The position numbers and the translations under genes are program-made. The notes under the pieces were generated by a model that was not told the origin of the DNA, did not search any database, and saw only the letters and a program-made list of their open reading frames with translations. Positions 53,187 through 64,000 of a stretch of 64,000 bases of DNA are shown one piece after another. Position 1 is the first letter of the stretch; each line of letters opens with the position of its first letter. This stretch comes from Anastrepha obliqua (taxonomy: Eukaryota > Arthropoda > Insecta > Diptera > Tephritidae), in assembly GCF_027943255.1 (NCBI RefSeq), contig NC_072893.1, positions 42,120,001 to 42,184,000 on the forward strand, read 5' to 3'.

Positions 53187-54459
53187 CGATATGAAATCCA
53201 AAATAAACAAGACTGAGCTAAAATAGAAACGACAGGAGGAGCTTTGTTCTAATAACTTCGAGTTTATTTACTCAAAATAGTCCGCTCTGGCCCCGATACA
53301 CTGTTTTGCGTGTTCTACAAGCTTTTCGAAAAAGTGTTTCAGATCATTGACCGGAATGTCCTTCAGGAAGTCGGTACAAGTCTTTCGGATGGCCTCTACG
53401 GACGTAAAAGGTTTTCCTTTCATGGCCAAATACAATTTTCCGAATATATAGAAGTCACAGGGAGCCATATCAGGCGTATATGGTGAATGATTGATGGTTA
53501 AAATGCGATTTCTAGTCCAAAAAATCAGTCACAAGAGTGAGTCGATGAGATGTCGCATTATCATGCAATAAGTGCCAGCTTCCTCCTTCGCAGTATTCAG
53601 GGCGAATTCGACGAATGCAATGCATCACACTCTTCTAAACGCCAAAATGGAAAATTATATTGACGGTTTGGCCCGTTGGCACGAACTGCTTGTGAGCAAT
53701 TCCCTTGGAATCGTAAAAACAAATGAGCATCGAATTGATTTTTGACTTCTGCAAACGCGATTTTTTGGGTGATGCCTCGTTTGGGGTCTTCCATTCGGCA
53801 CTTTGACGCTTAGTTTCAGGTTAATGTTGGAAACACCACGTTTCATCACCAATTACTATGTTGTGAAGGAAGGTCTCGTATTTTCTCGCCTTTTTAATGA
53901 GGTCTTTCGAATGTTCAATTCTGCGCACTTTTTGGTCCTCAGTTAACTTGTGCGGAATGAAACGTGCACAGACCTTTCGTAAGCCCAAATGATCAGTTAA
54001 AATGCGATAAATTGGTGTTTTGGAGTAATTCAACTCCGATTCCATGAATTTCAACGATGATTTCGGCACATATTTGATAAATTTACGAACAATTTCTATG
54101 GAGTTTTTGGTGATTACTGATTTTGGGCGGCCCGTATGTTCATTGACATTTATGTCCTCACAACCATCTCTGAAACGTGTAAACCACTCATGAACTCTGG
54201 CACGAGATAGACTATCATCGCCATAAAATTTGTTCATCAATTCAAATGTTTCGGTAAACGTTTTACCGATTTTAAAACAAAATTTGATATTAGTTTTTTG
54301 TTTGAAACGCATTTTTGTACTGATGACACAACATACTGACACGTTAGACACAATAACTTCGCTTCCACTGAACTGAATGTCACCAAACTTTCACTGGAGT
54401 TCAGCTAGAGATGTAACTTCCAACGCACTATAGTCTTGTTTATTTTGGACTTCACCTTG
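53187..54459 (-). mobile_element. Mariner, full length (1273 bp), broken transposase
   Basis: Flanked by TA (53185-53186 and 54460-54461). Inverted ends share AAATAAACAAGACT with imperfect outer bases. The transposase starts at 54312 (MRFKQKTNIKFCFKIGKTF) and is open to 53821, including GRPKSVITKNSIEIVRKFI and IVIGDETWCFQH with the first catalytic Asp. It then breaks; later text includes HLLHDNATSHR-like sequence (second Asp) and MAPCDFYIFGKLYLAMKGKP (third Asp) down to a C-terminus DYFE at 53271. It shows DD34D mariner layout and size, with frameshifts in the middle. Confidence 0.9.
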
Positions 54460-54461
54460 TA

Positions 54462-55640
54462 TAATACAACGTACAGAATGTTTAACAATAATTAATATTT
54501 GGATGAAAGGGACTTAAGAAATTTTCATTTTAAAATTTCAATCGAGCGGGTTCACTTCCGACGGAATTTCATTTCAATTGCATGGAAGTGAACTACAGAA
54601 CCTGCTCGAATGAATGTATTAATATTTTTCAGCTAATAATTATAGTCACAATATAATTGAGTATCGCAATATATTGTTTTTTAAATATTTATCTTTAAAT
54701 AGTGAAATTTATATAAACCATTTGCCATTTTTATTGCTCATTTGATAAGCTCTTTTACAAAGAAATATAATTAATTTTCGTCAAAATGTATCCAGATTAT
54801 AGGAACTGTGACGAGTTCGATTAAATAGCGCACGTGCAATTTAAAACCGAATTTTCATAATTCGTATTTACGTGTATGGAGGAAATGTTGAGCCACTGCC
54901 TCCTTAGCTAGCGAATGTGAAAAAACGCTTCTCAATTGTTGCACTTCTTCAGCTCGCACCATACATTCGTTTGAGTTTACACCGAAGTAAATGTACATAA
55001 CTATGATACACAAAACTAATATTTAAGAAAGTAAATAGACAAATTTCCAATAACTTTTAAAACGGATAAATCCCCAAATGCCTTCCATTTGTTTATGTTT
55101 GCTTGCCATAGCTTTTTCATACGCACCGTATACACAGTTAATGCGCTTTAGGAGCCAAAGCAGGCGCAAAAGTTATGTCTACGATTGCGGTTATGACAAG
55201 TCTGCATTCGGATTAAACCAGTTTTAAAAACTATTGCAAATAAGCCTACTAAACAGGGCACTATATTTGTGGCCAGAAAATACACACGACCAACCTTTGC
55301 CACTGCAAATTATAAAGAAATACAAATTAAATAAGTTTAATCCATGAAAGGATATTGTATTTTAAATGTTCGTATCCTCAAAATATAGTACTTCATACTT
55401 AAATATGGCATAGTGCAACGTTTAATAGCAATTAACAGACCTACTGTTCATATAAAAATTATTCAGTAACTTGCCAAGAACTTGATTTCTGAGGATTCGC
55501 TCTCAAAGAGGAAAATATCAAAGAAAAAAGTATATGAACGCAAAACCAGTAAGAATTTGCAAGTTTTACGAACAGCTGATTGAATTGTTAGCCGGAAAAA
55601 TCACAAAAATTTAAAATTTCTTCAGTTCAACTACTTCATA
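54462..55640. other. AT-rich interval
   Basis: 54540-54605 holds an inverted phrase around GAGCGGGTTCACTTCC and GGAAGTGAACTACAGAACC. Nothing else is recognisable. Confidence 0.45.
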
Positions 55641-55653
55641 TTAATCCTTTGGA

Positions 55654-55770
55654 GACGAGTGTCGGCGTATAGCCACCCAAGCCGTTTTACCGTTCCGGGC
55701 GAGTGTCGGCGTATAGCCACCCAAGCCATTTTACCGGTCCGGACGCGTGTCGGCATATAGCCGCCCTACG
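55654..55770. repeat. Tandem 44-bp repeat, about 2.6 copies
   Basis: The unit contains GAGTGTCGGCGTATAGCC then ACCCAAGCCGTTTTACC. A TTAA followed by TCCTTTGGAGACGAG precedes it at 55641. Subterminal repeats of this sort next to TTAA are seen in piggyBac-type elements, but no matching right end was found. Confidence 0.75.
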
Positions 55771-55832
55771 AATTTCAGTTCTTCGATTCAGTCTCTCAGT
55801 GTCACTGCCAGAGGAACCAGTAGGCTTTTTAT

Positions 55833-56773
55833 TAGGGGTGTGCGAATCCCATTCGATTCGAATCGAATCGAATCCTAGGATTCGATTCGATATTCGAGTC
55901 GAATATCGAATAGTTCGAAATATTCGAATAATTCGAAATATTCGAATAGTTCGAAATACTCGAATAATTCGAAATATTCGAATAGTTCGGAATTTCCGAA
56001 TAGTTTGAAATATTCGAATAATTCGAGCGATTTGAATTATCCGAAGAAATAAAATCCTAAACAGGTTATTCTATTATAGTAATTCTACATAATAAAAATA
56101 AAATAAATTTTCTATCATTTAATTATCGTTGAATATAACATTTATCAATAACATTTTGAACAATATAAATAATTATAAGCTAATAAACTTTTCTAATTAA
56201 AAATTTCTTTCTAAGAATACGCTTGCTCGCGTGTCTAAATAGAATAGCGTTATTTTATTTAAAATTTCGATATAATATTCAATCAAACATAACGAGTTAT
56301 ATTTTTATTTAAAAATAACAACCGAGCAACATTATCAGGTGATAATGAATTGCGCTTTTCAGTCACAATGTCTCCAGCAGTAGAAAACAGCCTCTCACTC
56401 TCAACAGACGTAGATGGAATAGTTGCCATCAACCACCAAATAGTTCGTTGATAGTGGCTGTAGATACACTTGTCATGTAAAATAATACTATATGTTTGGA
56501 AAAGCCAATTGCATTCGGCATTTTTTTGATATGAAATTAATGGTATTTTATTCATGAACTTTAGTATTATTTTTTCCTTTCCTAAGCATTGAATTATTCG
56601 AATAGTTCGAACTATTTTAACCATTCGAATAATTCGAATAGTTCGAACTATTCGAATAGTTCAAACCATTCGAATAGTTCGAACCATTCGAATATTTGAG
56701 TCGAATCTCGGATCGAATAATTCGGTTCGATTCGCTTCGAATAGTTCGATATTCGGATATTCGCACACCCCTA
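55833..56773 (-). mobile_element. hAT-superfamily relic, 941 bp, intact 8-bp target duplication
   Basis: Ends TAGGGGTGTGCGAAT are perfectly inverted (55833 and 56773), and the flanks carry the direct repeat CTTTTTAT (55825-55832 and 56774-56781), the 8-bp duplication of hAT elements. On the minus strand 56440-56290 reads IPSTSVESERLFSTAGDIVT and SLSPDNVARLLFLNKN, the C-terminal dimerisation domain of hAT transposases. The rest of the transposase is deleted. Inside each end are runs of the short unit ATTCGAATAGTTCGAA. Confidence 0.95.
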
Positions 56774-56800
56774 CTTTTTATATATTTTATCCTACGCACG

Positions 56801-56977
56801 ATGGCTAAGCGATCTAAAGATAATACGTCAGATAGTGACAGTTCTGACGAATATTACTTTGAATCTGAAAAGGCGGAAAATGATGGAATTGCTTTAACAA
56901 ATGGAAGTGAAATCCCTGCAATGAGGAATCCACTCAGGCATTTCAACATTAGCAGTGATAGTTTAGTTTGTTTATAA
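56801..56977 (+). CDS. Small acidic ORF, possibly a piggyBac-like transposase N-terminus
   Basis: 58 codons: MAKRSKDNTSDSDSSDEYYF, then ESEKAENDGIALTNG, ending DSLVCL. The acidic serine-rich start is the kind found at the N-terminus of piggyBac transposases, and the upstream TTAA and 44-bp repeats suit that, but the match is compositional only. AATAAA follows at about 57015. The hAT element was inserted just upstream, in what would be its leader. Confidence 0.4.
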   Translation: MAKRSKDNTSDSDSSDEYYFESEKAENDGIALTNGSEIPAMRNPLRHFNISSDSLVCL

Positions 56978-57075
56978 TTATTTTTTGATTTTATGAAAAA
57001 TTTTTCTTGTGTTAAATAAAGCCTTAGTCTTTATAACGTTCAACGTATTTATTTTCTTTATTGCGCACTCCAAAA

Positions 57076-57218
57076 ACTCTCGTTGTTGTTGTTGTTGTTG
57101 TTGTAACAGCATAAACATTCCCCATACTTACATACGGTGAAAGCTGCTGGAGTGACAGTCCTTGGCCGGATATAAATCCGGGTCGTTTCGGTAACGTAGA
57201 ACCGACTGTCGTGGAAAC
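57076..57218 (-). repeat. Hairpin CAA-tail repeat, well preserved
   Basis: The minus strand has CCACGACAGTCGGTTCTACG, CCCGGATTTATATCCGG, GGACTGTCACTCCAGCAGC, the GTATGGGGAATG arm and (CAA)7-type tail. The left CATTCCCCATA arm is mutated (CTTTCACCGTA). Confidence 0.9.
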
Positions 57219-59959
57219 GCCAATACCTCTCGTCGTCAGCGACGCTCGGCCGTAAATTTAAAAAAGAATAAAGCAAATTAAATTTTTTCCAGAATTATTG
57301 GTATGTTTCCAAATTAGTTAATAACCAAGAAGTACAGCCATAAAACACAAAAGATACCTTCAGTGCTTTTAACTTATATTTCGGAAACTAAAGCAAGGGT
57401 GGCTGGAGGCTGTGATTCAGAAGTACATACCTCTATATCATCCGCCGATTTCTATTTTATATATGTATAATCATTTTTACTTAAATTTAGAATTTTGACT
57501 CAATTCGCAAATTTTAATTTGTGTTTATTTTTACTTTACGATCAGCTGTTTTTCTCACTTACAAATTCTTACAAGTAAAAATGTAACCAGTAAAAACTTG
57601 CAACTTCCCCTCAAAATTAAGTGTCATTTTGCTCTCTCACTTTCCCCTACATTGCAAATTTTTTGAATACATGAACACCAAAATTTGACAAATTGTTACA
57701 AATTATTTACTTCATGAACAGAGCTAATATTTCTGCAAGATAATACGTTAACCTCATTTATTTTGATGGAATATATTTGTAACCGGTATCCCCTCTAATA
57801 AAAGTGCCAATAACCACTTATTTCGTGTCTATAGATCAATGGCAACCCGAAAAATAATACTCAGCAGTTGTGGTTCTACCACATTATTGGTGCAAAAACT
57901 AATAGCACTTAAAACGACAGTTACAAATTTCTGTAAAATGTGTACTGATGTTGTTGTAGCAACATTGCAGGGAATGCTGCTGAAGCGAATATAGTATGTG
58001 AATGTACTGTGCCCCTATCTTAATGTTTATTGTAAGGCCATACTACTATTGTTGGTAACTAATGTATGTATGTATGTACATACACACGCTCCTGTCATAA
58101 GGCAAGGTATATTTGGAGTAACTCCCATGTGGCGTTGTTTGCAGTTCATTAGATTTGTCTCCACTTCCCTTGACTTTCCTTTTAGGGTATCTGGGATAGA
58201 AGGTGCGCGTGCCCCTTCTGGTATTGTTTCGCCACCAACCTTTTGAACAACCTTTTTACTAAATAAAAATATGATTTTGGTTAATTGAAGTCTTTATTTT
58301 GACATTTACACGCTCCAATGCTTGTCGGTTTGTATACTGCAGTTGTCTACACATGCGCATCCCACAATTAATAAACTAGCTCTTGGTGAATTAATATATA
58401 AATACTTAGTCTTGCCATAAATTCTGTGACAAATTTTACAATGCATACGGCGAGAACAAATTCGCAGAAAAAACTTCGCTTGTTGCCAACGGTGTGGGGA
58501 ACTAAGGAAAATATATTAGCATTACAGATTACATTGCAAAAGTGGGGTAAAAGAGCAAGTGAGAGTTGTCCCCGTGTGTTTCGAACCAGTGTAGTGGTTC
58601 TTCGTAACCAGAACATATTCGGCCAAGCACTGTCACTTCGCAGCATTCCACGTATATGTGTGGGGAATGTTTATGCTGCTGCAACAACAACCATTTCGAA
58701 TGAAATTAAAAAATAATTTTTTTTAATACTTTCATAATTAAATGCAAAAAATAAATGGAATTTAGATTAATTTAGTCAATTCAAATGCGCCCTTATATTT
58801 CCGATAAAAGCTTGAAAAAGTGGAAAAAAGCTTAGACTTAAGCAAAGTATCCTGAAAAATGAATGTGCGTCCCGATCTCGAAGTTACACCCGCGCCCACC
58901 GTCCACGACTACCATAAATTCTATTAAAAACCTCTTTCGCTTCAATAAGCATTAATTTTATAATATATTTGAAATCCACAAAAACCTGTTTATACACACG
59001 AAATATAATATTGGCTTTTCCGACAAGACCATGTTCTCTTTTTTTTCATTGTGGCACCACAGTACGTTTTATACGTTACGTCAGTCAAAATATTGTACGT
59101 TGCCACAACGGACCCATTGTGATAGCCCTATTAGGTTGGAGAGAAATTGCGCTATTAGGCCGCCTTCTTTCACAGTTGTTGTCTAATATTATATTAGTAA
59201 TATTTATCTAAGACTTGATGTAAAAATGGAGAGCTGATTACGGTCAATGTAGGATTGAAATCTCTTTTGATAAGCGGTAAAACATTTTGTAGTGCAGGGA
59301 TTCCAACCCTCAAGCCATGTAGTATGTATACCAGAGAAGCCACACCAGGAACTTTGCGTCGTGAGTGCAGCACTACATTTCACATCCATTTTTTATTTAT
59401 AACTCCTGCGGTATTTATTAATACTACTAAATAGAAATTAAAGTATGGCCGCAGTTTTATTTCGCTGGCGTAACAGTTGAGTCATATATTCCTAATACTT
59501 CTTTTAATTAAATCGATTTGTTCACTGGATACACACAATACATATATAAACCTTAGAATTTTCCAAATACACATTTATTTAGCAAATAGTAACAATTTAC
59601 TTACATATACTCCCCCTGAAACGAACTGCTTATTTACAGGTGGCCTCCGTGAACGATTCATATTTTCACAATTTAATCCCAAAATTTAAGTTTAATTTCA
59701 CAATGAACAACCGCTCAAACAACACAACGAGAAAAGATGGTATCCAGAAAATCAATGCAGAAAAGTTGCGTCGATTCACCTCAACCCACCACTTTGCAGT
59801 TGGTGTATTTTATAAGACTTCTTCAGTGTTGCCAACTTTAAACGTCACCAAAATGAAAACAAAAACGTTGTTCCACACTAAAAGCACTAAACATTTTTAA
59901 AATAACATAAAATTCTTGTTTTTTCATAACAATTTGCGTTTAACACAAGTAAAAAACAA
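57219..59959. other. Unassigned interval with two hairpin-repeat pieces
   Basis: 58596-58692 (plus) is a truncated hairpin repeat (GGCCAAGCACTGTCACTTCG, GTGTGGGGAATGTTTATGC, tail). 57944-57990 (minus) is a scrap. The 86-codon frame at 59640-59900 has no recognised domain. No gene is supported. Confidence 0.45.
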
Positions 59960-59967
59960 ACATATAA

Positions 59968-60970
59968 GGGAATTCTGCTGTTTCCGTGGCGCCGCAATCT
60001 GATGACGGATTCTTGTAGAACTCGACAAAAGAAAACGAAATGAATAAGTAAAATTTTTTTGATATTTCGCTTAGTTTTCAAGATATTGAATAAAAAAGGT
60101 CTCAAAATGCCCTTTGGAACTTCACTATAATTTACCTATTACACTATATATTTTTTAACACTTCACTAAAATTCACGAAATATACACTCACACGCGTGTT
60201 TTTACTTATTTTTATCCTTATATTCGAATTATTTTTATTAAAATAAAATGCAAATGCATTTGTCCATGTAGTCACTTTCCAATTTTAAACGCGAATAAGA
60301 AGAAGATTGGAATAACCACAGTATGGTGTTGCCGGATGCCTGCAAATAAAACAAAAATATGAACCGAAATATGAACAAAAATTAAGTATTTAAGTTTAGT
60401 GTTAATGTTGGGGATGGTGGTTATTGTGCCTCTTTACTACATACATGCATATGATGTTTTAATTTTGGGTTCAATGGTTTTAACACGGAAAGAAGTTCTA
60501 CGCAAAAATACTGTGGATTGCGTAGCCGGAATTGGACTTATGAGGGTTATTTTTTTGAAGCGCGGCCGAAGGCCGGCCACGCGAAAAGGAGTTCTACGCA
60601 AAAATACTGTGTTAATTAATTTAATTTTAATTACTTTATTATTTTTTGAGATACGCTTAATATCATTGTTTTTAAGTTTGAATGAGTTGTATGTTTTTAT
60701 TTTCAAAATTATTTCTCAACTTAAAATTAGAGCAAAAAATACTGCAGTTTTACAATGAACCTTCTACTGAACATCCTGCATACGAACTTCGTTTTTATTT
60801 CAGGTGTATGGCAACACCAACTTTGCGTTAAATTAGAGAACTTTAACATTAAATTACTTGAAAACTAAGCGAGATATCAAAAAATTTTACTTATTCATTT
60901 CGTTTTCTTTTGTCGAGTTCTATAAGAATCCGTCGTCAGATTGCGGCGCCACGGAAACAGCAGTATTGCC
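59968..60970. mobile_element. Long-inverted-repeat element, 1003 bp
   Basis: Left arm 59976-60085 and right arm 60857-60967 are inverted copies of about 110 bp with only four visible differences; outer bases GG(G/C)AAT(T/A)CTGCTG continue the match to both ends. The direct repeat ACATATAA flanks it (59960-59967 and 60971-60978). The spacer of about 770 bp has a direct repeat GTTCTACGCAAAAATACTGT (60494 and 60591) and no transposase. An 8-bp duplication fits hAT, P or Merlin superfamilies; the family is not identified. Confidence 0.88.
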
Positions 60971-61107
60971 ACATATAATGTATCATTCAATATTATTCTA
61001 TTCATATCCAATAAAACAAAAAAGTATTCCTTCATAGAGATTCTGTAAAAACACTAGGTCCTACAACTAAAATTGTACACGTTACATCATATATAATATT
61101 AAAAGCG

Positions 61108-61366
61108 ACCGCCGTAACCGAATGACTTGAAGAAAAAAGTTTTTTCTAATAGCGGTCACCCCTCGGCAGGCAATGGCAAACCACCGAGTGTATTTCTGCT
61201 ATGAAAAAGCTCCTCATAAAAAATATCTGCCGTTCGTAGCCGACTTAAAAATCCCTCCATTTATGCAACAACATTAAGACACACGCCACAAATAGAAGGA
61301 GCTCGGCCAAACATCCAAAATGGTTATAAGCGCTAATTATATGTATATATATATACCAGATTGTCA
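61108..61366 (+). repeat. tRNA-derived SINE, copy C, head partly deleted
   Basis: GCGACCGCCGTAACCGAATG head start, then a deletion of the B-box region, then CCTCGGCAGGCAATGGCAAA, the standard body, and an ATATATATATA tail. Confidence 0.85.
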
Positions 61367-61619
61367 CAAGATTTTTTTCTTTTTAATCCGTTTTTGAAGT
61401 GAAACTTCTTAGGCGTCGATGGACGAGCGAGAATGGAGAGTAATATACAAAGGCCATGCAACGTTTTGGGCATTTTCGTTCCACGAGAGAGAAAAAAGAT
61501 ATAACGTAGAGGAAAAAGAGAGAGAGAGCTATACCTTATACATATCTTAGATACACTTTAGGCTATATTTCCTGAGTTTTTTCTTGTGGTTGCTAATTTC
61601 TATTGAGAAATAAACCTGC

Positions 61620-62035
61620 CTACTTTTTGTTGCTTGTTTGTTGGTGGTTTGTTGTAGGAAATATATTTTTGGTGCCTACTTTTTGGCGTTATATTTCCTT
61701 GGTGCCTACTGTTTGGGGCGTTTTTTGGTCCCAATTTTTTTAGCGTTTTTTTGGTGCCTACTTTTTGGCGCTAATTTCCGTTTCCTGGCTAGTGGTTGTG
61801 CGTACTATAAAGTGCTATCCACTTCGACGTCGAATTTATTGGTATTGCCTTGCGGCAGTTTGTGCCGTTGCTGCGGTCCTAGAATCGCTGCGGTTGTGCG
61901 GGTGATAAACGCACGGAGTAGTGCCGGTTTGTCTCCGGCGTTTACTTACACCGGTCGACCCTTCTCCGTTTTTTGTAAATTTTGTCTATTTGTATTCTCT
62001 GCAAATGTTATGAATTTATTTAGATATACATATAT

Positions 62036-62078
<43 letters not shown>
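61620..62078. repeat. Imperfect GGTGCCTACTTTTTGGCG repeats and a CT microsatellite
   Basis: GGTGCCTACT(T/G)TTTGG(C/G)G recurs three or four times between 61670 and 61775. A pure CT run occupies 62037-62077. The 182-codon frame over them has simple-sequence composition and is not considered a gene. Confidence 0.8.
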
Positions 62079-62079
<1 letters not shown>

Positions 62080-62499
62080 GTCCTCCCTCTTTCTTTGTTT
62101 GCCTTGAAGGTTTCACTTCTGTTATGTGTACTACGCTACAGGCACTTTTTTATTTGCTAACCAATTGCTTTATTTTACAAAAATAAAAACGTAGCATTAA
62201 TACATCATGTTTTGACTTGACTTTAGCAAAATTTCAAAAAAAAATTATAATTTTAAAAGTTATCGCTGTTTGTGTGGAGCCCGTTTCTCCAGTCCCTTGC
62301 GGTCATCACAAGTCCTTGGAGATTCATCTAAAATCAATCGGACAAGAGAAATTAGTTTTATTAATATTATTATTGGCGGCCTCAGGACATATTTTTCAGA
62401 TTCTCGAAAAAAAACTAATAATTGTTAAAAAAACGAAATTTTTGAAAAAAAAAATCCTTCGATCAGGTACGAGATTTTTAAGTTTTTCAAAAGCAGTAT

Positions 62500-63285
62500 A
62501 AATTTTATTGAAAAAGATGCACGAATGTCTAACAATGTCGAGACCAAAGCTCAAAACAGAGAAAGTGTGCCGCAGGGTTGTGCTCTATCACACTTGCTTA
62601 TCAACTACTGTATCTCAAAGCTCCCCAAACCACCAGAGGGAGTTTCACTGGTCTCCTATGTGGCGTCTTGTGTTCGAAAGTGAACGTTAATCTCGCCAGC
62701 CTTTCTCGCTTTTTCACTGCTAGGAATCTCCATCTTTCCCCACTAAATCCACGGTGACCCTCTTTACACCTAGGCGGAGGAGGTCAAATTACAGCTAAAG
62801 GTGAAAGTCGATGACGCACCAATACCAAGCGTTCGCAATCCCAAAATTTTGGGTGCCCCTTCGACAGTTTGCTCTCTCTTCACAACCGCAATTGCCGCTA
62901 AAGTCCAAATCCGCAACAAGGTCTTCAAATCGCTAACCGGCAGCACTTGGGACAAAGGCATGTAAGCAATCGGCTGGCAGGTACTAAATTATACTGCGCC
63001 CGTCTGATCGCCTGGCACTAGTGATTCGCAGTAGACAAAGCTCGAGATCTATCAAAGGGCAGCCACGGGATGCCTCCTGATGTCCCTTCTGCAACACCTT
63101 CACAACGAGGCTTCTATGCTCCCAGCAACTTGCTGCCTAAATGCTTAACAATCGATTTATTGCTATATTCAAGCCACCATTGACGTCATATGGTCGAATT
63201 TATTGGAAAAAGTAGTCAAACTTAGACTGACCGAAGACCATGCGACTCGTAGCCGCGGCGGACTTCTGGCGTATATCAGATTCAA
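62500..63285 (+). pseudogene. Jockey-like LINE fragment
   Basis: The plus strand reads KTEKVCRRVVLYHTCLSTTV in one frame; the true LINE frame gives VPQGCALSHLLINYCISKL and PKPPEGVSLVSYV where the catalytic YADD is deleted. It then continues with the LKVKVDDAPIPSVRNPKILG-type block shared with 24062-25545, and the tail reaches about 63285. Several frameshifts are present. Confidence 0.8.
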
Positions 63286-63627
63286 AAAATAAATGCTATG
63301 AATTTATCTACTAAATTATAATAAAAAAATCATTCCAACAATATTTTTGTTTTGTATTATCATTTTAAGTTCGCTAGCTCTCAAAAAAACAGCCGAAACT
63401 ACAAAATTAACCAGGAATGTCAACCAGGAATAATAATGTGCTGAAGTACCTAGGACGATTTTTCCGGTAACCCTGTATATATGTATGTATATTACTTGGA
63501 AGAGAGTGGTCACTACCGTCAGCAAAAACTTTATCAAAAATCAGCAGGAGTTTTTAGTAGCTGCAAAGTTTTTGTTCGTTCATCAGCCGCTGCACAACAC
63601 TAACGAAAATTGCATCATATAATATTA

Positions 63628-64000
63628 AAGGGTTTTCCAATTAGAGCTGTTATTTTGATATTCAAAGAAAAATGCTATTTTTAATATAAATGATCGGATG
63701 TTTATTTCATTATAAAAAGGAAGATATGCCGTTAATAGTGGAAAATAACATCAGCCAAATGATCACCACGACCACGCTTACAGGACGATATCCTTTTCAT
63801 GAAAATTTCCATAACCAAATTGCAAAGTGGCTGCCCTATGTCCTCGATAGCCTCACGAATTCCATCTTTGAGGTACTGAATCGACTCTGGGCTGTTAGCG
63901 TAGAACTTCTCTTTCACGTGGCCCCAATGAAAAAAGTCACAAGGTGTTAAATCACAAGCTCTTGGTGGTCAATTGGGATCACCTCTTCGAGAGATAACAC
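63628..64000 (-). pseudogene. Mariner relic, C-terminal end, cut by window edge
   Basis: TA at 63626-63627, then AAGGGTTTTCCAATTAGAGC, close to the terminus of the rosa-type element. The minus strand reads KEKFYANSPESIQYLKDGIR, EAIEDIGQPLCNLVMEIFM and CKRGRGDHLADVIFHY, the C-terminus of a mariner transposase like those at 19024 and 44285. Confidence 0.8.

Noticed and set aside
59640..59900. 86-codon frame as a small gene
   Set aside because: No domain, no clear promoter or splice context, and composition like the surrounding noncoding DNA.
61638..62186. 182-codon frame with a Leu/Ser repeat
   Set aside because: Its length comes from GGTGCCTAC repeats and the CT microsatellite.

Overview
The window looks like nuclear DNA of a dipteran insect, probably a higher fly. 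The basis is three compact intron-containing genes of insect type, very AT-rich intergenic DNA with CATACATATG-type microsatellites, and a repeat load dominated by mariner, jockey/I/RTE LINEs and short inverted-repeat elements. One mariner has the DD41D spacing of the rosa lineage, which was described from a tephritid fruit fly; a tephritid or related family is therefore plausible, but this is inference.

Layout. 1-12 kb is a repeat graveyard: a truncated mariner, LINE scraps, a Tc1 relic, a homogeneous CTTAA array, three TTAA-bounded G-run elements and two further mariners. 12.0-15.2 kb holds two head-to-head housekeeping genes, YKT6 (minus; R-SNARE) and NFU1 (plus; mitochondrial Fe-S scaffold), with an RTE LINE scrap between them. 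15.2-31 kb is repeats again: SINEs, a DD41D mariner, jockey-like LINE pieces and two diverged copies of an unidentified dispersed repeat. 31.25-35.44 kb (possibly to 37.43 kb) is a DDX5/DDX17-type DEAD-box helicase with a long low-complexity tail, followed by about 6 kb of AT-rich sequence likely to include its 3' UTR. 41.3-48.3 kb is nested transposons. 48.4-52.5 kb is a minus-strand gene with two dsRNA-binding domains whose 2.7 kb last intron is packed with transposons. 53-64 kb is a dense TE field: a near full-length mariner, a hAT relic with intact 8-bp target duplication, a long-inverted-repeat element, a SINE, and LINE and mariner fragments.

The four genes do not form a pathway. Most of the unusual signal is in the repeats. 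(1) Several TTAA-flanked elements share a G-run end and an identical subterminal motif while their outermost bases differ. (2) Two TTAA insertions interrupt other transposons so cleanly that removing them restores the host reading frame. (3) A roughly 130-bp hairpin-rich repeat with a CAA tail occurs about nine times. (4) A 1 kb element has about 110-bp inverted arms and an 8-bp direct repeat. (5) The helicase may have a stop codon embedded in a splice donor. All coordinates and splice calls come from reading the sequence by eye; no searches were run.
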